Program-made: the position numbers and the translations under genes
In this document: piece after piece, positions 11,301 through 26,300 of the stretch
How the letters are laid out: every line of letters starts with the position of its first letter
Numbering within the stretch: position 1 is the stretch's first letter
Assembly (NCBI GenBank): GCA_949317995.1
Contig: OX439038.1
Location: forward strand, 1,630,001 to 1,694,000
Origin: Acholoe squamosa
Lineage: Eukaryota > Annelida > Polychaeta > Phyllodocida > Polynoidae
Direction: 5' to 3'
DNA length: 64,000 bases
Notes under the pieces: model-generated
Told to the model about the DNA's origin: nothing
Databases searched by the model: none
What the model saw: only the letters and a program-made list of their open reading frames with translations

Positions 11301-14300
11301 CATTTCCCAGCCTTGATCTTCCACTTCCAAATTCTGCCACACAGTCTACAGTGGGACTGGACCAAACACATTTATTGAATCGCTGTGACCAAATCTTAAA
11401 GATTTTCCCAGATCCTGGATCATTTTATAAGGCTGTAAAGCCTATACCTGGGTACAGTGTTAATGCTCCCAAGTGATTGTCATGCAGGCTGTACTTAGTT
11501 CAGTCTGGGCAAGTATGAGACTGGTCATGTCCCACTTTTGTCAGAAGAGGCTGTTTTTTCTGACTATAAATAGCCCCCACAGTCCATAATATGACTCAGT
11601 TGGTGGTTGACCTATGTGTATAACCTACTAGAGTTCATCATATGATGATTGCACAGTGGTTGTGCTGTTTAAGGGGCCCATATAAGCTGTTTGCCACCCA
11701 TTTCATCCAACATACACAGCTGTGCCTTCTCCCACCATGTGCTCTTACCACTCACTAGGCACAAAATGTACTCTTTGTGCTACAGCCAAGGTCAGAATAC
11801 AGACCGGTTCCGCTATAAGCTGGAATGAGCTAAATAAGTGCTGGACTTGAACAACCAGGGGTTAGAGGGTACAAAAATCACTCAGTATTGAAATTAGCTC
11901 TGGCCTCGAAACCTTTATTATGTATTGGGACCCTCAGTTATATTGAAAATGAGGTCCAGAATGTCGATGAAATCTCCATGGTGAACATAACATGCACCAA
12001 TTCTATAAAGCCTCTAGAATTGAACACATTTATTTCCAGTTAAAATGAAACTGAAAATGGCTGTTGACGCATCCCAGACCATTAAATTGTTGACGATAAA
12101 TGACCAATGATAATTGAAAAAGCGGATGTCCCGCAAGAGCCTAATACAACAACATGACATGATTTCATCCTGCACCGTTAACTATTTAAGGACCACTGAT
12201 GCATTAATGTATCATGCACATTGGTTGACATGATACATAAAAGCAATTTACCCACCAGAGCTTAATGCAAGAATCATGCCTACCCTATGGGATCACTACA
12301 CTTCTCGAAGGTTATCAAGATGCACCAATGAAGTGCCGGCAAGCAGACTTGCCAGCACTTCATGCCAACCAATAGAGATGACAAACTTAGTATCAGCAGG
12401 CCTCAAACGGTTGACCAGATAGCAGTCCTTAAAGGGTTAACCATATAGCAGTCCTTAAATCATTAACCATATAGCAGTCCTTAAAGGGTTAACCATATAG
12501 CAGTCCTTAAAGGGTTAACCATATAACAGTCCTTAAAGGGTTAACCATATAGCAGTCCTTAAAGGGTTAACCATATAACAGTCTTTAAAGGGTTAACCAT
12601 ATAGCAGTCCTTAAAGGGTTAACCATATAGCAGTCCTTAAAGGGTTAACCATATAGCAGTCCTTAAAGGGTTAACCATATAGCAGTCCTTAAAGGGTTAA
12701 CCATATAGCAGTCCTTAAAGGGTTAAACATATAGCAGTTCTTAAAGGGTTAAACATATATAGCAGTCCTTAAAGGGTTAACCATATAGCAGTCCTTAAAG
12801 GGTTAACCATGTAGCAGTCCTTAAAGGGTTGACCATATAGCAGTCCTTAAAGGGTTAAACATTTTGAATAATTAATGTGTGTACAACATAAATCAGTGCA
12901 CTGACCGAGTCATTGACTGTTAGCTTTCGTAGAGATGGGTCATCAAATACAGCGTTGTTCATCTCCTCTCTAACTTGGCGCTTGAACTCCTCCCATTCTG
13001 GTCCATCCGGTGCTGGATGTTTGTAATAAAGGATATAGAATAACTGTAATACAAATGTACCTCACAACATAAAGCTCTACTCACATAGACAGATGTCTAC
13101 ACTGTAAAGAAATAACTGTTGAATCTACCAGGGATCCCCATAAAACAGAACAGTGAACTACCCTAATTATACAGCAGTGAACCAGTGTAGTTTTTACAAG
13201 AAGCCCCAGGTGGCAGTACAGTGGTACAAAGAAGCTCTGTGAAAGTAATATCAAATCTCTGGTAACTTTGGGATATTGATTCTGTTGTTATTTTGACAAC
13301 TTTTTTAACAGTATTTACATGGATAAAAAGTGAAGGTTGTGATGTAGGGGTTTTAAAACTTTATGCTTTTGATGCAGGGGTTTTAGGAAATGATGTAAAG
13401 CATCAATATCAGAAGTTCTGTATCATTGGGATATATACATAAAAAGTGATGTAATGAAGCTCTCCAACCCTTCTAAATGGTGTGACATCCTGAATAAATC
13501 ACCAATTAAGAATGGCTGTGCTACCTGGATTAACATTGCGAAATCAATGATAAGCATTGAATTAACCAGTTGGAACTTTAGATCCAGCAGTAAAATTCTT
13601 ATTAAAGACGATTTTGTTGGATGGATGTGTCAAGGTATGCGGACACATTTAGGTTAACCTACCCTATTCTATAGTATCATGTGACTGGACTGAACAATGC
13701 TACAGGACATGATAGATTTCAGGATATAAAGATAGTTGAGAATTTTACATAAGATTTATAATTTTATATCAAATTTTTGTACCTACATTTGACGTTAGCA
13801 GATACAAGTCCCTCAAACGACTGAAGTGTGGCATTAGGACGGTACCTGCTGAACCTGGTAGCTATCGACAAAGGTAGGCAAGATTAAAACATGTAATTAG
13901 AATTCAAAATTCATATTTCAAGCTTGAATCTATTGTGTCTCCTGGATTAAATAGTGATTTACAGTTTTGCCAAAAACTAAGAAACTTTGTACCGCCTAGA
14001 TGCAGCTAGACTGTTTTGGGTTCATATGGATAATGGGTAATCAATAGTCAAAATTTGAGTTGAAATTTTTCAAAAAACTTTCTGAATGATCATTCAAAAC
14101 AGGGATTAGGATATTCTTAATAATACAAATGTATACAATAAATATTCGATTCAGAATAGCTGAACATAACAAAATGATACCAAAGATTTATGGTTCAAGA
14201 GAGAAAAAAAGTCACCATAGCATTACCAGTAATGATTACAATATTCCTTAATGTGTGACAATGGAACTAAACAATAGTGAACTTTATCACAATTCACAGT

Positions 14301-17300
14301 GGCGGATTTAGAGGGGGACATGGGGGCGTGCGTCCCCTCCTTTTTCCCAGTACTTAAGAGTTTAACTACATATTTTGGACCCAAAAACTCGTCCCAAAAT
14401 AGGGGGTGCGCCTGCTCCTTTGGGGCCATGCCCCCTCCTTTTCCAAATCCTGGATCCGCCACTGAATTCACTACAAAAAGTGAATCTTAGTATAATGAGA
14501 AAACATGACATTGTGTTTCTTACCATTGACATAATAAAGGACAACAAGAGTCACCCTGACCACTCTATTACTTAGAGTAAACAGTTACATAATGAAAAAT
14601 AGTAACAGTCTCATTCAGGTTAAGCACTGCCACCTCCATATTGAATATATGGAGGCTGATCTATACGAGTCAATGACCCACATTTCTGGATGTGGCCTCG
14701 CAGTTTGCTCAGGAATTGTATTTCTTAGGGCCAGATAACTGTAAAAGTTCCAAATATAGTAAAACATAACTTAATCAACATAGGCATGTAGTTTAGTAAT
14801 GGAATCTATCAGTTCTAGTCAGGTATTGCTAAGACCTGAAAGGGGTTCTACCACTGTGACCTTCTAGTTAATGCCAGTTATGAAAGTATAGGTTTATTAT
14901 GATACTGAGACAGCGAAAAATTAGACTTACAGACTTCTACCTCAGATGTGATGAAGATGTACTCCCCATTATGCATGCCCTCATCGTACGTAGAAAGCAG
15001 AAAGCTTCTTAGGTCCCGTGGGTACATACAACCTATTACAACTGGAACAGCATCAAGGTATAAGAGTACACCACCACATTATTCTCAAACCAGAAAGGTC
15101 ATTCTGTTCACTTAATGTTGTGTCCATTTCACGTGGATCTTTTGCACACAAAATATCCACTGAATAAAAATAACGTCACCATAGATTGTGTGTGAACCAA
15201 CACACTGACATAACTAGGTGCGACAACATCCTGCACAAAATTTAGAGCGCATCACTACAATATGTGATAAGATTTATTATTTCTTTTCTTTTCTATATAC
15301 TTAGATTATAAACTTGCACTTAAACAATGTACATATTATTTTAAGCCTAGCTTGGAGGGTGCTACCTCCCCTCTGACTGCCATACCAATGAGATATCATG
15401 CCCTTACTGCGATCATCATTCATATCACCTGCATACTTGGTATCATATCATATCACTCTCATGTCTTTTTGTATTACAATAATGGTATTTCTTAATGAAA
15501 TTAAAACCATGAAGGGGTTAAAGCTTGCATGTATCAACACAAGATCAATGTTTGGCAAGAGAATGGGTGTATTTGATATAGTGAGTACCTTGGATGTATG
15601 TGGAATAGTGGAGTCATGGCTAAATGAAACACATAATGATGCAGATCTCTTCATTCCTGGTTATCAGTGTGTAAGATTTGATAGGAAACCAAGTAGAGAT
15701 AATGATGCTGGGGGGCTTATTCTATATGTAAGGGACTCCATTACTGTTAATGTAGATTTAGACTCTTCAATAATAACAGAGGAATATGAGATCTTGTGTG
15801 TTGATATGCAAGTCAGTGTGATAAAATATAAACTATATCTATGTTATCGTCCACCTGACTCCCACTTGGATAAAAGTGTAATCTACACAAAGCTCACAGC
15901 CTTAAGAGCTAATGTAACCCACAATAGAAAACTAATATATATGGGCGACTTTAATGTCAATTTATTTGATGCTAAACAATTGGAGGACTCTACTGTTGAA
16001 ACTTTTTGTACTGAAAATCAATATTATCAGTTAAAAGATAAGGTTACACCACCAAAGTCACAAACACTTTTGGATCATATATATACAAATGTGCACAATG
16101 TAGCAGACTCTGATTGTATTGACATGCATGTTTCAGACCACTGTCCTATATACATGGTAATTAAATGTCAATGGAATAAAATTAAGAAAAAGCAGTGTAG
16201 TGGTTCGGCTCAATAAGTTAGATTAAATCATAACGAAGAGAGAAGAAGTTTCCGGGTAGGCAACCAAGCTTTTATTGCATAAGCTTTTGTTACATACAAT
16301 CACGGCCTTAACTCTTCCTTTACGGATTACACATTTATGCGTAGTTTGGGCCGAATTTGGCCGATTTCTTTACCTATTTTGAGTATTCTATAACTTCCTC
16401 AAAATCCACTGAAAGTCTTAGATTTTTTTCATTGTTGCACATTGTGTTGGGTTCTCTATGGAGTACAAAGAATTAGTCTCTACCTCTAATACTTTTTGTA
16501 TGGTAGGCTTGCAAACTTGAGATAGATTTCTGAATCACCTTAAAAGTTTTCCTTAGATTTAATCAATCATTTAAGCTAAAAATCATGAAAAACATCAAAT
16601 AATATAAATTTTTGGGTGAAAATTGACTTTGTACATTTTTTTATGCTCTACAAGATGGCATTTTCAGTGTATTATCATGCATTATGGGTCATTTGGAGTG
16701 GTTACCAAGGCAACATATATGTTATAAATGCTGATTTTCTATAGTTTTGGTTGCTATGGTAACCAAAAAGAACATTTTCTAAATTTCATCATTAACCAAT
16801 TTTTTAATAAAATGTCGGATTTCCTACAATATGCACCTTATTTCATCACAATCGGTACAGGGAGTGTTGAGATATTACAATTTAAAGTTTGGTTGAATGA
16901 TAAACTTTTCCCATTAAAACACCATGATTCTGATCCTATTTCTCATAAAATAAAGTAGCTAGAGAAACCTTGGGTGTTACTCTTTCTGATTGACTAGCCC
17001 AGCCTAATCCATCACCATTTCCATTCTAATTGGAATATCCACATAATTCCAGCAGTTTTTAAAGGCCTATTACACCAACTATTACCCGAAATCTGCTCTG
17101 AAATAGCCTGGTAAAGGAAGAGTTAAAGGACTACATGCTGCCGGGGCATTCGGTTACCCTTTCAGGTAACGACCAGGTTGAGCAGTGGGTAAAACCACTA
17201 CTGGAGAACATAGGAGTAGAACCAGCCTCATATAGGGAAAAAGCCAGTGAAACTCAGACCGGCCATGTGACGTGTGGTGGACGAGTGGTAGGCCCCCTGG

Positions 17301-20300
17301 TGTAGTGGATACAAGCCCAGAGGCAGGTGCTGCCACCTGCCATCCGGATGCTCCCACTACACCCGAAGACCTAGGTCTGAGTCCCACGGGTGCATGAACG
17401 TATGAGTGTAAATACCATACCCCTACACTGCCCCCCTTAGACAATAACTTGGGGGTAATTAAATGCAGTGTATTAATAACCTAGTAATTGATTGTTTTAC
17501 AATACTAAAAAGGGGTATTAATTACACTCACTCAATGTGAAATAGGCTATAGGATGAGACTATCCTATTTCTGAAAAATTATACAATAATAGCATCGAGT
17601 ATCGTTCATCACAGTTCCACTAGTAACCATGACAACCACCTATGATAAGTGTAAGTATCCCAGATTATATTAACTTTGACAATAATAGAGTCCTGAAAAG
17701 GACTGGTGGTTGTAAGTCATGACCGTAATACAGTTATTATACCCGAAAAAAAAAGAGTTTCTGACTTTTTAAATTAACAACTTTATCCACATTAAAGTGA
17801 ACTGAACAATAAATATCAGATATGAATAATCATTCTGATACCTTAGTAAAAAAAAATATATAGCACCCACACTGGTATGCTTATATATTTTTTTTAACAC
17901 AATAAGGTTTCAAACCTGAGTAATATAATACTAAATTAGAGAAATCCATTGGACCTTCTCTATTTTATAGAAGAAAAATATTTATATATTTGAGATGTAG
18001 CTCAATTTATACCTTAGTGTTTGATATTTACAAAGTACAGAAGAATTATAGTCTATTAATGTGTTGAGACCAGGAATGACCTATTTAGACAATTATAGGT
18101 CTAGTACTACCTTAAATAACTTAAAGGTAAGTACCTTTATATAATAATATATCTTTATGAAAGATATTAAAGTTATAAATACAGTTTTACATGCAATACA
18201 ATAATATTAACAAAGTTTCTTGTTTCTAGGTGGAGAATATAGGTGGAGCCAGATGCTGCTGATGTCTTGGTACGGGCGAGCTGAACCCTGATGCCTGAAG
18301 TGCTATATAATCTTGAAATTTGTAGATTTTGGGCGAGCTGAACCCTAATGCCTGAAGTGCTATATAGGAATATGTAGATGGGCGTAGCTAAACCCTGTTG
18401 CCTGTAGTGCTAGCTAACTGGAGGTAGTAGTAAATCCAGTTGTAGAGTATATATATAGGAATATGTAGATGGGCGTAGCTAAACCCGGATGCCTGTAGTG
18501 CTAGCTGACAAGTTGTAGTTTTAAATCCATAATAACGTAATCCAGTTTTAAAAGTCCATAGTTCAATGGTAATAAGCACAGTCCTTAGGTAATAGCACAG
18601 TATACGAACTAGTTTAGATTGACACCACTAGTTGTATTTTCTATGGACAGCATTCGTACTCCCTCTCCAAGGTAAGTTGTTTTCTGCTTTCAATTTCTGG
18701 ATTAGGGTTCAGTTTATACCCGAATCAATACTTAACGGGTTGGATAAGAAAATGAATTCCCATCCAACAGTACATAAGTAATAACATATCAGGACACACA
18801 ATTATGTCCTACCTACATGCAACAGTTTTCACTATTCCATGTTCTCCTCGGTTGGCTGGTTTGGACCCGATTGTTGAGTCGGTTGCTGAACAAGTGGGTG
18901 TACACCAGCTCCATCCGTAGGTACAGGGATTGCGGGGACAACAGGTGCAAGTTTCACCTTCTGGCGTGCTTCAAACAAGGTCAAAGCATGTCCAGGTGTG
19001 CCATCCCAGTTATCCATGATAACTCCAAAGACTTTGAAGAACTTTTGTTGGTTTTTCATGTTCGTTGCCCGTTCTAAGTCGAGCATCTGAGAAGCTGTTT
19101 CCTTCTCGGATAAGGCTCCTGCCGCAGATTAGCAGCTTCCTGCTTTTCTTTGGAAACATCAGCCTTTATCTGAGTAGAGATTCGGTTAATCTCTGACTTC
19201 TGGATCGCGTCTATGCACTGGAGAGCACTCGACACGGTTTGCCGACGGTACATATCCAAATGGAGGTTTTCCAAGTGGTGCTGTAACGTTTCAAATTGCT
19301 TGGTCTGTATGGCACAAGACAATTTATCTTCCTTCTTGAAGAAGGTCTCCACTGTCTGGATCACTTTAGGCCGGTGGACCACAGCGCCAGGTGGGGGCAC
19401 CTGACTCTGAGGTTTCGGCTGTGAACCAGACCCACTCGGAGTGACGGCTACCTGCATATATGCGATGAGGCAACTGCAGTAGTAGCCACACTAGCGGAAG
19501 TCATAGGAGGGCCTTGGTTTGGTAGTCCCTGGGTTAGGGGCAACCGAGACAATTCCCTTCTGAGGTCTTTAGCAGTCAACAATGGTGCGGGTGGACGTTG
19601 TCTCACCACAGCACTTGCATCTCTGGTCCAGGTGGGCCCATAGCAGGGTACTGCTTCGGGTCTCGGACATTCAAGGGCGTATGTGTTCGGGAGGGGTGAC
19701 CACCCAGTCCACTGACACCAAAGAATGTTGGGTTACATGCACCACCCTGCGGGGCAGGTGCTCGTCCATAATTGGAAGGAGTTCTAGTAGGAGATGGAAG
19801 ATGTGGCTTCTTCCGTCCCCCATTTGCCTGTCTCTCCAGCGCTTCCAGTGGTGACCTGGATCGGCTAGGAGATTCAGATGCCTGTCTCTTCCTATCTGCT
19901 ACAGAGGGTCCCTGACGGTAATCCCTGCAGCTTCGGATTTGCTCTCCGGATGGAGTTACATGAGCCCCACCTCGCCGGCGGGCCTTATTACTCCTCCACT
20001 CGTTCAACAAATCATACTCCTCCTGAGCATATTCGAGTTTGCCAGACCCGGGAGTCTGGGCAAGTCTAGCCTTCAGCTTCTGGTAAGTACCAGGAACCGT
20101 TGGCGCAAACTGCTTCGTGCTCGGTGTGAGTGAAGCAAGTTTCTTGGCATTGAGGCTCTTGAGGTTACCATAGAGCTCAGAGTGAATTTTCATCACTCTT
20201 TCTATGGCTGCCTCCAGACCCTCTCCATGTGCAGTCACATAGTGCCGGATCATATCTCCGCATCGGGGAGTGACACATCCTGTGCATTTAGCACATTTCT

Positions 20301-23300
20301 TGCCAACTTCTCAATCGCAGACATACTCTGGTCTCTGGTGCATATGAAACTCCACGAGATGACGAAGGAACTTGTCTTTCTTGATGAAGAATTCAACCTC
20401 ACCTTCACTTTGGGTACAATGTTGAAAGGGACAATCTTTACGATCCTCCCCGTAGTACTCATCTAGAGCAAACTTCAGTTTACCCTTCTGGTCGTAATTG
20501 TAAAGGCCATTGGGTGAATTCTTAATAAATTCCCAATAGATCCAATACATATTGGCCGGTTTCCTGTTGGAGAGCTTCTTACGAAGCCACTCCTCCATGT
20601 CCTCATGCCCTTCACAGGTTTTCAGAGGGGGTAGCTTCCATACGGATTTACTCCCCTTCAGATGTCCCCTGTGTAAAGGAATGAAGTCAGCAAAGTTGCT
20701 ATTGGCGTTATCCCAGATAGCAGCCTCTTGCTCGGCAGTAGGAGTGGCGTCCACAACTGGGTCAACCGGCTACTCTCCCTCAGGGTCGGATGGTACATCC
20801 ACGGGTTGCACAACAGGTTGTTGACCTGCGAGAACCTGGGCTGCGGCATCTTAAGCGTCTCCACTCAAATCGGCCATTATGTCATGTAGCTTGACTACTG
20901 GCACGCCGAGCTCAACCTTTACGGTTGGAAGAGCCTGTTCAACTTCTGGAGTCTCGAGTTGAACATCTACCTCAATAGGTTCCGGTTTACATTGGTTAAC
21001 CTTCTTCTTATTCCGTCTGCGGGGTCTGCCACTAGTAGGGGTGCCAGACTCGGATGCATCCGTCTCGTTGCCGGAGACATCTGAAGCCTTAGCTTCCTTC
21101 CTATTGGCCGAGCGTGGGGACACCCGAAGAGTTCGGGTACTGTCGGCCACACTCGTGCTGGTTCAGTTTCTGACTGCTTCCCTTTACCCTTGTTGTTAGT
21201 GGGGGTACCCTTACCCTTTCCACTAGCTGGTTTCCCTGACTTCTTTTCAGTCTTCGGAGGGGTAGACTGAGCAGTTTTAGGGGAACTATCTGCACGAGGC
21301 GGAGCAGGTGGAGTCTTCTCAGGTACTTCTGCCGTATCTCCTGAGGTAGGAGTTTCAGCAGGAGACATGAGACGCTCCATCCGATCGGCCATTTTGGCTG
21401 TCACCGGCACGGGTGCTGGCCCAAGGACAAGCTCCAGGTGCGCCAGTGCATACTGCCTCTCCAATAGTCGTACTATGAGGTCCTGGATTACCCCGAGTCT
21501 GACTAGTGGAGACACACCAATCTGGGCCTCCTCTGCCTCAATGGTTTGAGACGTGACAGTAATCCACAACAGTGTTACCTGCTGCTTCATACTCCTCCGC
21601 TGTTCCTAGAAATAGGATATGGTGTCTGTCAATGTACCTAGAGACTTCGTCTGCCTTGACACCAGTGTAACCCGTTCTGTCAGACACATAGGAAGGCCTA
21701 TAAAAGCTATTCCTGTGGAAAGCCATTTCTGCATCCCAGACGGCTTTGACAACACGTTCGTCAACCTGTCTGGATGTCCCATCACAGGTGGGCATTAGCA
21801 TTTCTTCCGAAATAGCCAACATCCTTCCGTCATAGGGACCGGCTACATCCTGCCATTCAGGACTGTCTGGAGGGGGCAACTCTAGATGCATTGGCCTGTC
21901 AACCGGAGAAGCAGGTTCCAAGGCATCATGTGAGGTGCTCACACTCAAACGGAGCGGGAGTTGAAGGGGAGGTGGCATTAGAGTCCTGTCATTAGACTGG
22001 ACTCCTGCTGACCCTCCACTCAGACTTTCAGATGGAGGAGCTACATAAGGCTGACCTACATCGATTGATTGCTGCACGCGACGGCGTTCAGGACTCGCTT
22101 GTCTGGAGTTATCGGATGCATCATAGAATGTGTCTAAATCGCTATCATCCACTCCAGAGAAGTACTGATCAACATTCATCTGTTGATCCATCTGATCACA
22201 ATCAGCATCATATTGCTGATCATCGTATGTGTAAGTGGGACTCCTAGGAGAACCACTACCATACTCCGGCGGGGTGCTGGCACCGGCACTACCAAGGCAA
22301 ACAGCCTCTTCTGCCATTGGCAGAAGTGGCTTTACGGGGATAAATTATCCCAATTCACCGGATAAGCAGTTAAAACTGCTTACCCAGTGAAAGGTGGGTG
22401 CCTTTTAACGAGGGCACACCTCGAAACATGGCTGCAAAAGGCTATCAAACTCCTAAAAGAGTAGGACCACTCTCGGCCACCTCTTCTTCCTTTGCAGGAA
22501 TAAGACAATATGGCGGGTTACTCGAACTTGAATCGCTGCGCATGATCAAACCGGCGCGTCACCTGACCAGCCTAAAGAGGTCTTTCCCACGTGCCCTTAA
22601 TTAGGTCACATCCTTTTACATAAAGACAATACAATACCTGAACGGTCATCTGTCCGTACTCGTGTTTCAACCATGACAACTCACTAGGTATCATAGAGTT
22701 TATGGATAGCATAAGCATATTCACCAGATTATCCGTCCATAACCATGGGTACATTGTCATGGGTCATTTCCCAGGAACTCGCAACTGGCTCAGATCAACA
22801 TTGAACAAGGTTATAACATAAAAAAATACACAGTACAGGACAACAAACTCGTTGTGTTAACAGGCTAGGTTACGGCAGTCTTGAGCAACCTTGGACTGCG
22901 TCTAAGAGGTTTTGAGGCCTCTTTTGTTGACCTGGTATCCATAAGAGCCTTTTCCCAGGTCTTCTTAGCCTTAGAAGTACCTTTCCTCTTATTTCTACCT
23001 GCACCTGCCGAGACTTTTTGTATCTTCCCCTGTTTTCCGGTTGTTACAACAGGGGGCACCACCTTCTTCGGGTTTACAACCTTCCCTGGCCTCACGGGTC
23101 CTCGCTTCCGGGTCGGTACCACTTTAAGTTGTCTTACACGATCCTGTTCTAGCACTTGCAATAGACCATCACCATACATTTCAGTGGAGGTATCCCTCCC
23201 CTCCATGGGTGTAGTCTTGCTACATTTGACTTGTAACATTTTCCCATCTGTGATTTAATAATCACTGTACAATAACTGATAACCTGCGTTATCGTGAAGG

Positions 23301-26300
23301 GTCCCTTCCAATTACTGGCTAATTTCAGGTTGGCAAGGGTTTTGTGTAGACGCAAAACTCTATCCCCAAAAACAAAAAATCTAGCTTTTAGACCTGTGTC
23401 ATAACCAACCTTCTGCCAATGTGCAGTTTTCTGCAACTCATCTCTAACCCTCTCATAGGCTTGTTTGAAGTTATCTCATAGAGATTCTACAAACATCACC
23501 TGGCAAGGGGCTTCCGGATTCATTCTTACTACGCCAAACACCAAATCTGCTGGCATAATTAAATCCTCTCCAAAAACAAGGAGATTAGGGGAACAATTGG
23601 TGCTCGAGTGTACAGTGCTATTATAAGCATGTACCACGAATTCACACTGTTTGTCCCAATCATCCATCTGCTCATTTACTAGAGATTTCAATACTTGGAT
23701 CAGTGTCCTATTGAATCTCTCTACTTGTCCATCACTCTGTGGCCTATAGGGATTAGTTGCAGATTGTCTTGCAGATTGCTAGACAATTACACATCTCTTG
23801 CCACAGGCTAGACTCAAATTCTCTGCCGTGGTCACTATGTAACATGAGTGGGACACCTAGGTGTAATACCCACCCTTTTACAAAGGCCATAGCACAAGTA
23901 GCAGCCTTATGATCCGGTAAAGGATACACTCGGGTGTACTTGGTATAATAATCTGACACGACCATCATACACGTGTTGCCACTAGGAGTGAGAGGGATCC
24001 CACTAATAATGTCAAGAGCTGCTCTAGCAAATCTCACACCAAACAGTCCCTGGGATAATGGCAATTTGCCCAACCCGGGTTCTGGTTTGTTCTTACAGCA
24101 TTCAGGACAGGTCTCTACCCATCGGGTGAGATCTGTACTCATGCCAGGCCAATAATTTCGTCTGGCTAGACGTTCTAGAGACCATTTCTTTCCAAAGTGT
24201 CCATGACAGAAATACATAATATCTCATCGCATAGCACTGGGTATGACAACTTGCAAGGCTTTCTTCCTATTAGAATAGTTCTTCCATTGGAATAGAAGAC
24301 CATCCCGGACTTCTAGCTCAGCCCATTGAGCTAGGAATCTTCTCATTTCCCTGTTTTCCAATGACACTTCAGGTCTTGGGGGACAGATGCCCTGATTAAG
24401 AAACTCAATCAAACGTGATGTGACTGCACCAGCCTCCAATTCAAAACATTTTCCGGTTGGGTTTCGAAATGTCCTCGAACCCCTGCCAATACAGCATTGT
24501 GTGCTCCACAATCAGTGCACTCAGCGTTTGCACATTTCCTCACCGGGATTCTAGACAAAGCATCCGCATTTAAATGCTTTGCCCCGGCTCGTTGTTCAAT
24601 CTGGCTGTGATTTAGACCAAATTCGGATAGGTGCGCCAACCAGCAACCTATCATCCCCTCTGCATCCTTGAAGTTCAATAACCATCTGAGAGAAGAGTGA
24701 TGATTCCACAGAGTGAAATTACTTCCCCACAAAAAGTGCTTGAACTTCTTTGTATAGACCACCACAGCCAACAACTCACATTTAGTGGTACAATAATTTC
24801 TTTGAGATTTACTCAAGTGTTACTAGCGAAGGCTATAGGAACCTCAACCCCATCCTCGACCTGAGAAAGGGCAGCTCCTATGCTTTCATTACTAGCATCA
24901 GTATCTAGAATGAAATGATCATTCTCTGTCGGGTACTTCAACACAGGTGTACTAGCAAACAACTCCTTTATTTTCATTAAGGCTTCGTCTTGCTCAGATC
25001 CCCAAGGAAATCATTCTTTCCTCATTCCAGGTGTCCAATGGTGTCTGAATAGGAAAGGCGACCCTTGAATATCCTGGTATAAAGTCCCTGTAATAGGAAC
25101 AGAATCCAAGAAAGGATCTAACTTCTTTACCATTCGTGGGTGCCTGCCAATTTGATACAGCATCCAGTTTCTCCGAATCGGCTTTAATCCCTTCATTCAA
25201 GATTATTCGTCCCAAGTAATTGATGGATCTCATAAAGAGATCACATTTCTTGGGCTTCAGCTTCAATCCATTAGCTAGGATCCGTTCCAGATCCTTACCT
25301 AAATTTTCCAAGCATTCTTCGTATGTCTTTCCAAAGACTATCACATCATCCAAATAGACGAGACATTTCTTCCATAATAGGTCACTTAATAAAGTTTCCT
25401 ACATGGCTTCAAATGTCGCCGGTGCATTTCACAACCCAAACGGCATCACATTATATTGGAATAGCCCAATATGACTGGAAAAGGCTGTCTTCTCCATATC
25501 TTTCGGATGCATACCCACTTGCCAATACCCGGATTATAAGTCTAGAGAGCAATACCATTGCTTACCTCCAAGGGAGTCTATAGTCTCATCAATCCGTGGT
25601 AAGGGATATGAATTCTTCTTGGTCATACCATTCAATTTTTGGTAATCTATGCAAAAACGGATGGTACCATCTTTCTTAGTCACCATGCACACAGGGCTAG
25701 ACCAAGGACTGGTTGATGGGACTATCACATCCTATTAGAATATCTAATTCCGGGTTCCTTTCGGGTGAGGAAGGGACTCCCAGTGCCAAAGCATGCTCAC
25801 AGCCTTCTACTATTTCAGAGAGGACAACCGACCCTAGGATTGTATCCTTCTGAACGTAGACAGTTTTATTACCGGTATTGGAGGACTCTACTGTTGAAAC
25901 TTTTTGTACTGAAAATCAATATTATCAGTTAAAAGATAAGGTTACACCACCAAAGTCACAAACACTTTTGGATCATATATATACAAATGTGCACAATGTA
26001 GCAGACTCTGATTGTATTGACATGCATGTTTCAGACCACTGTCCTATATACATGGTAATTAAATGTCAATGGAATAAAATTAAGAAAAAGCAGTGTAGTG
26101 GTTCGGCTCAATAAGTTAGATTAAATCATAACGAAGAGAGAAGAAGTTTCCGGGTAGGCAACCAAGCTTTTATTGCATAAGCTTTTGTTACATACAATCA
26201 CGGCCTTAACTCTTCCTTTACGGATTACACATTTATGCGTAGTTTGGGCCGAATTTGGCCGATTTCTTTACCTATTTTGAGTATTCTATAACTTCCTCAA

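Larger units (their letters stand above)
15979..25876. repeat. 9.9-kb tandem duplication, left copy
   Basis: This block recurs at 25,877-35,775 with an offset of 9,898 bp, rising to 9,899 after a 1-bp indel near 19,115 (ggctcctgccg versus ggcttcttgccg). I see about 30 substitutions, so identity is about 99.7 percent. It contains a 217-bp LINE piece, a whole LTR with its MITE insert, and the retrotransposon from its 3' end to the protease. The junction carries 6-bp microhomology ATTGGA (15,979-15,984, 25,877-25,882, 35,776-35,781). Confidence 0.93.

Noticed and set aside
14299-14575. Short frames on both strands around 14.3-14.6 kb as small genes
   Set aside because: They cross a 168-bp inverted-repeat element and depend on its GC-rich ends.
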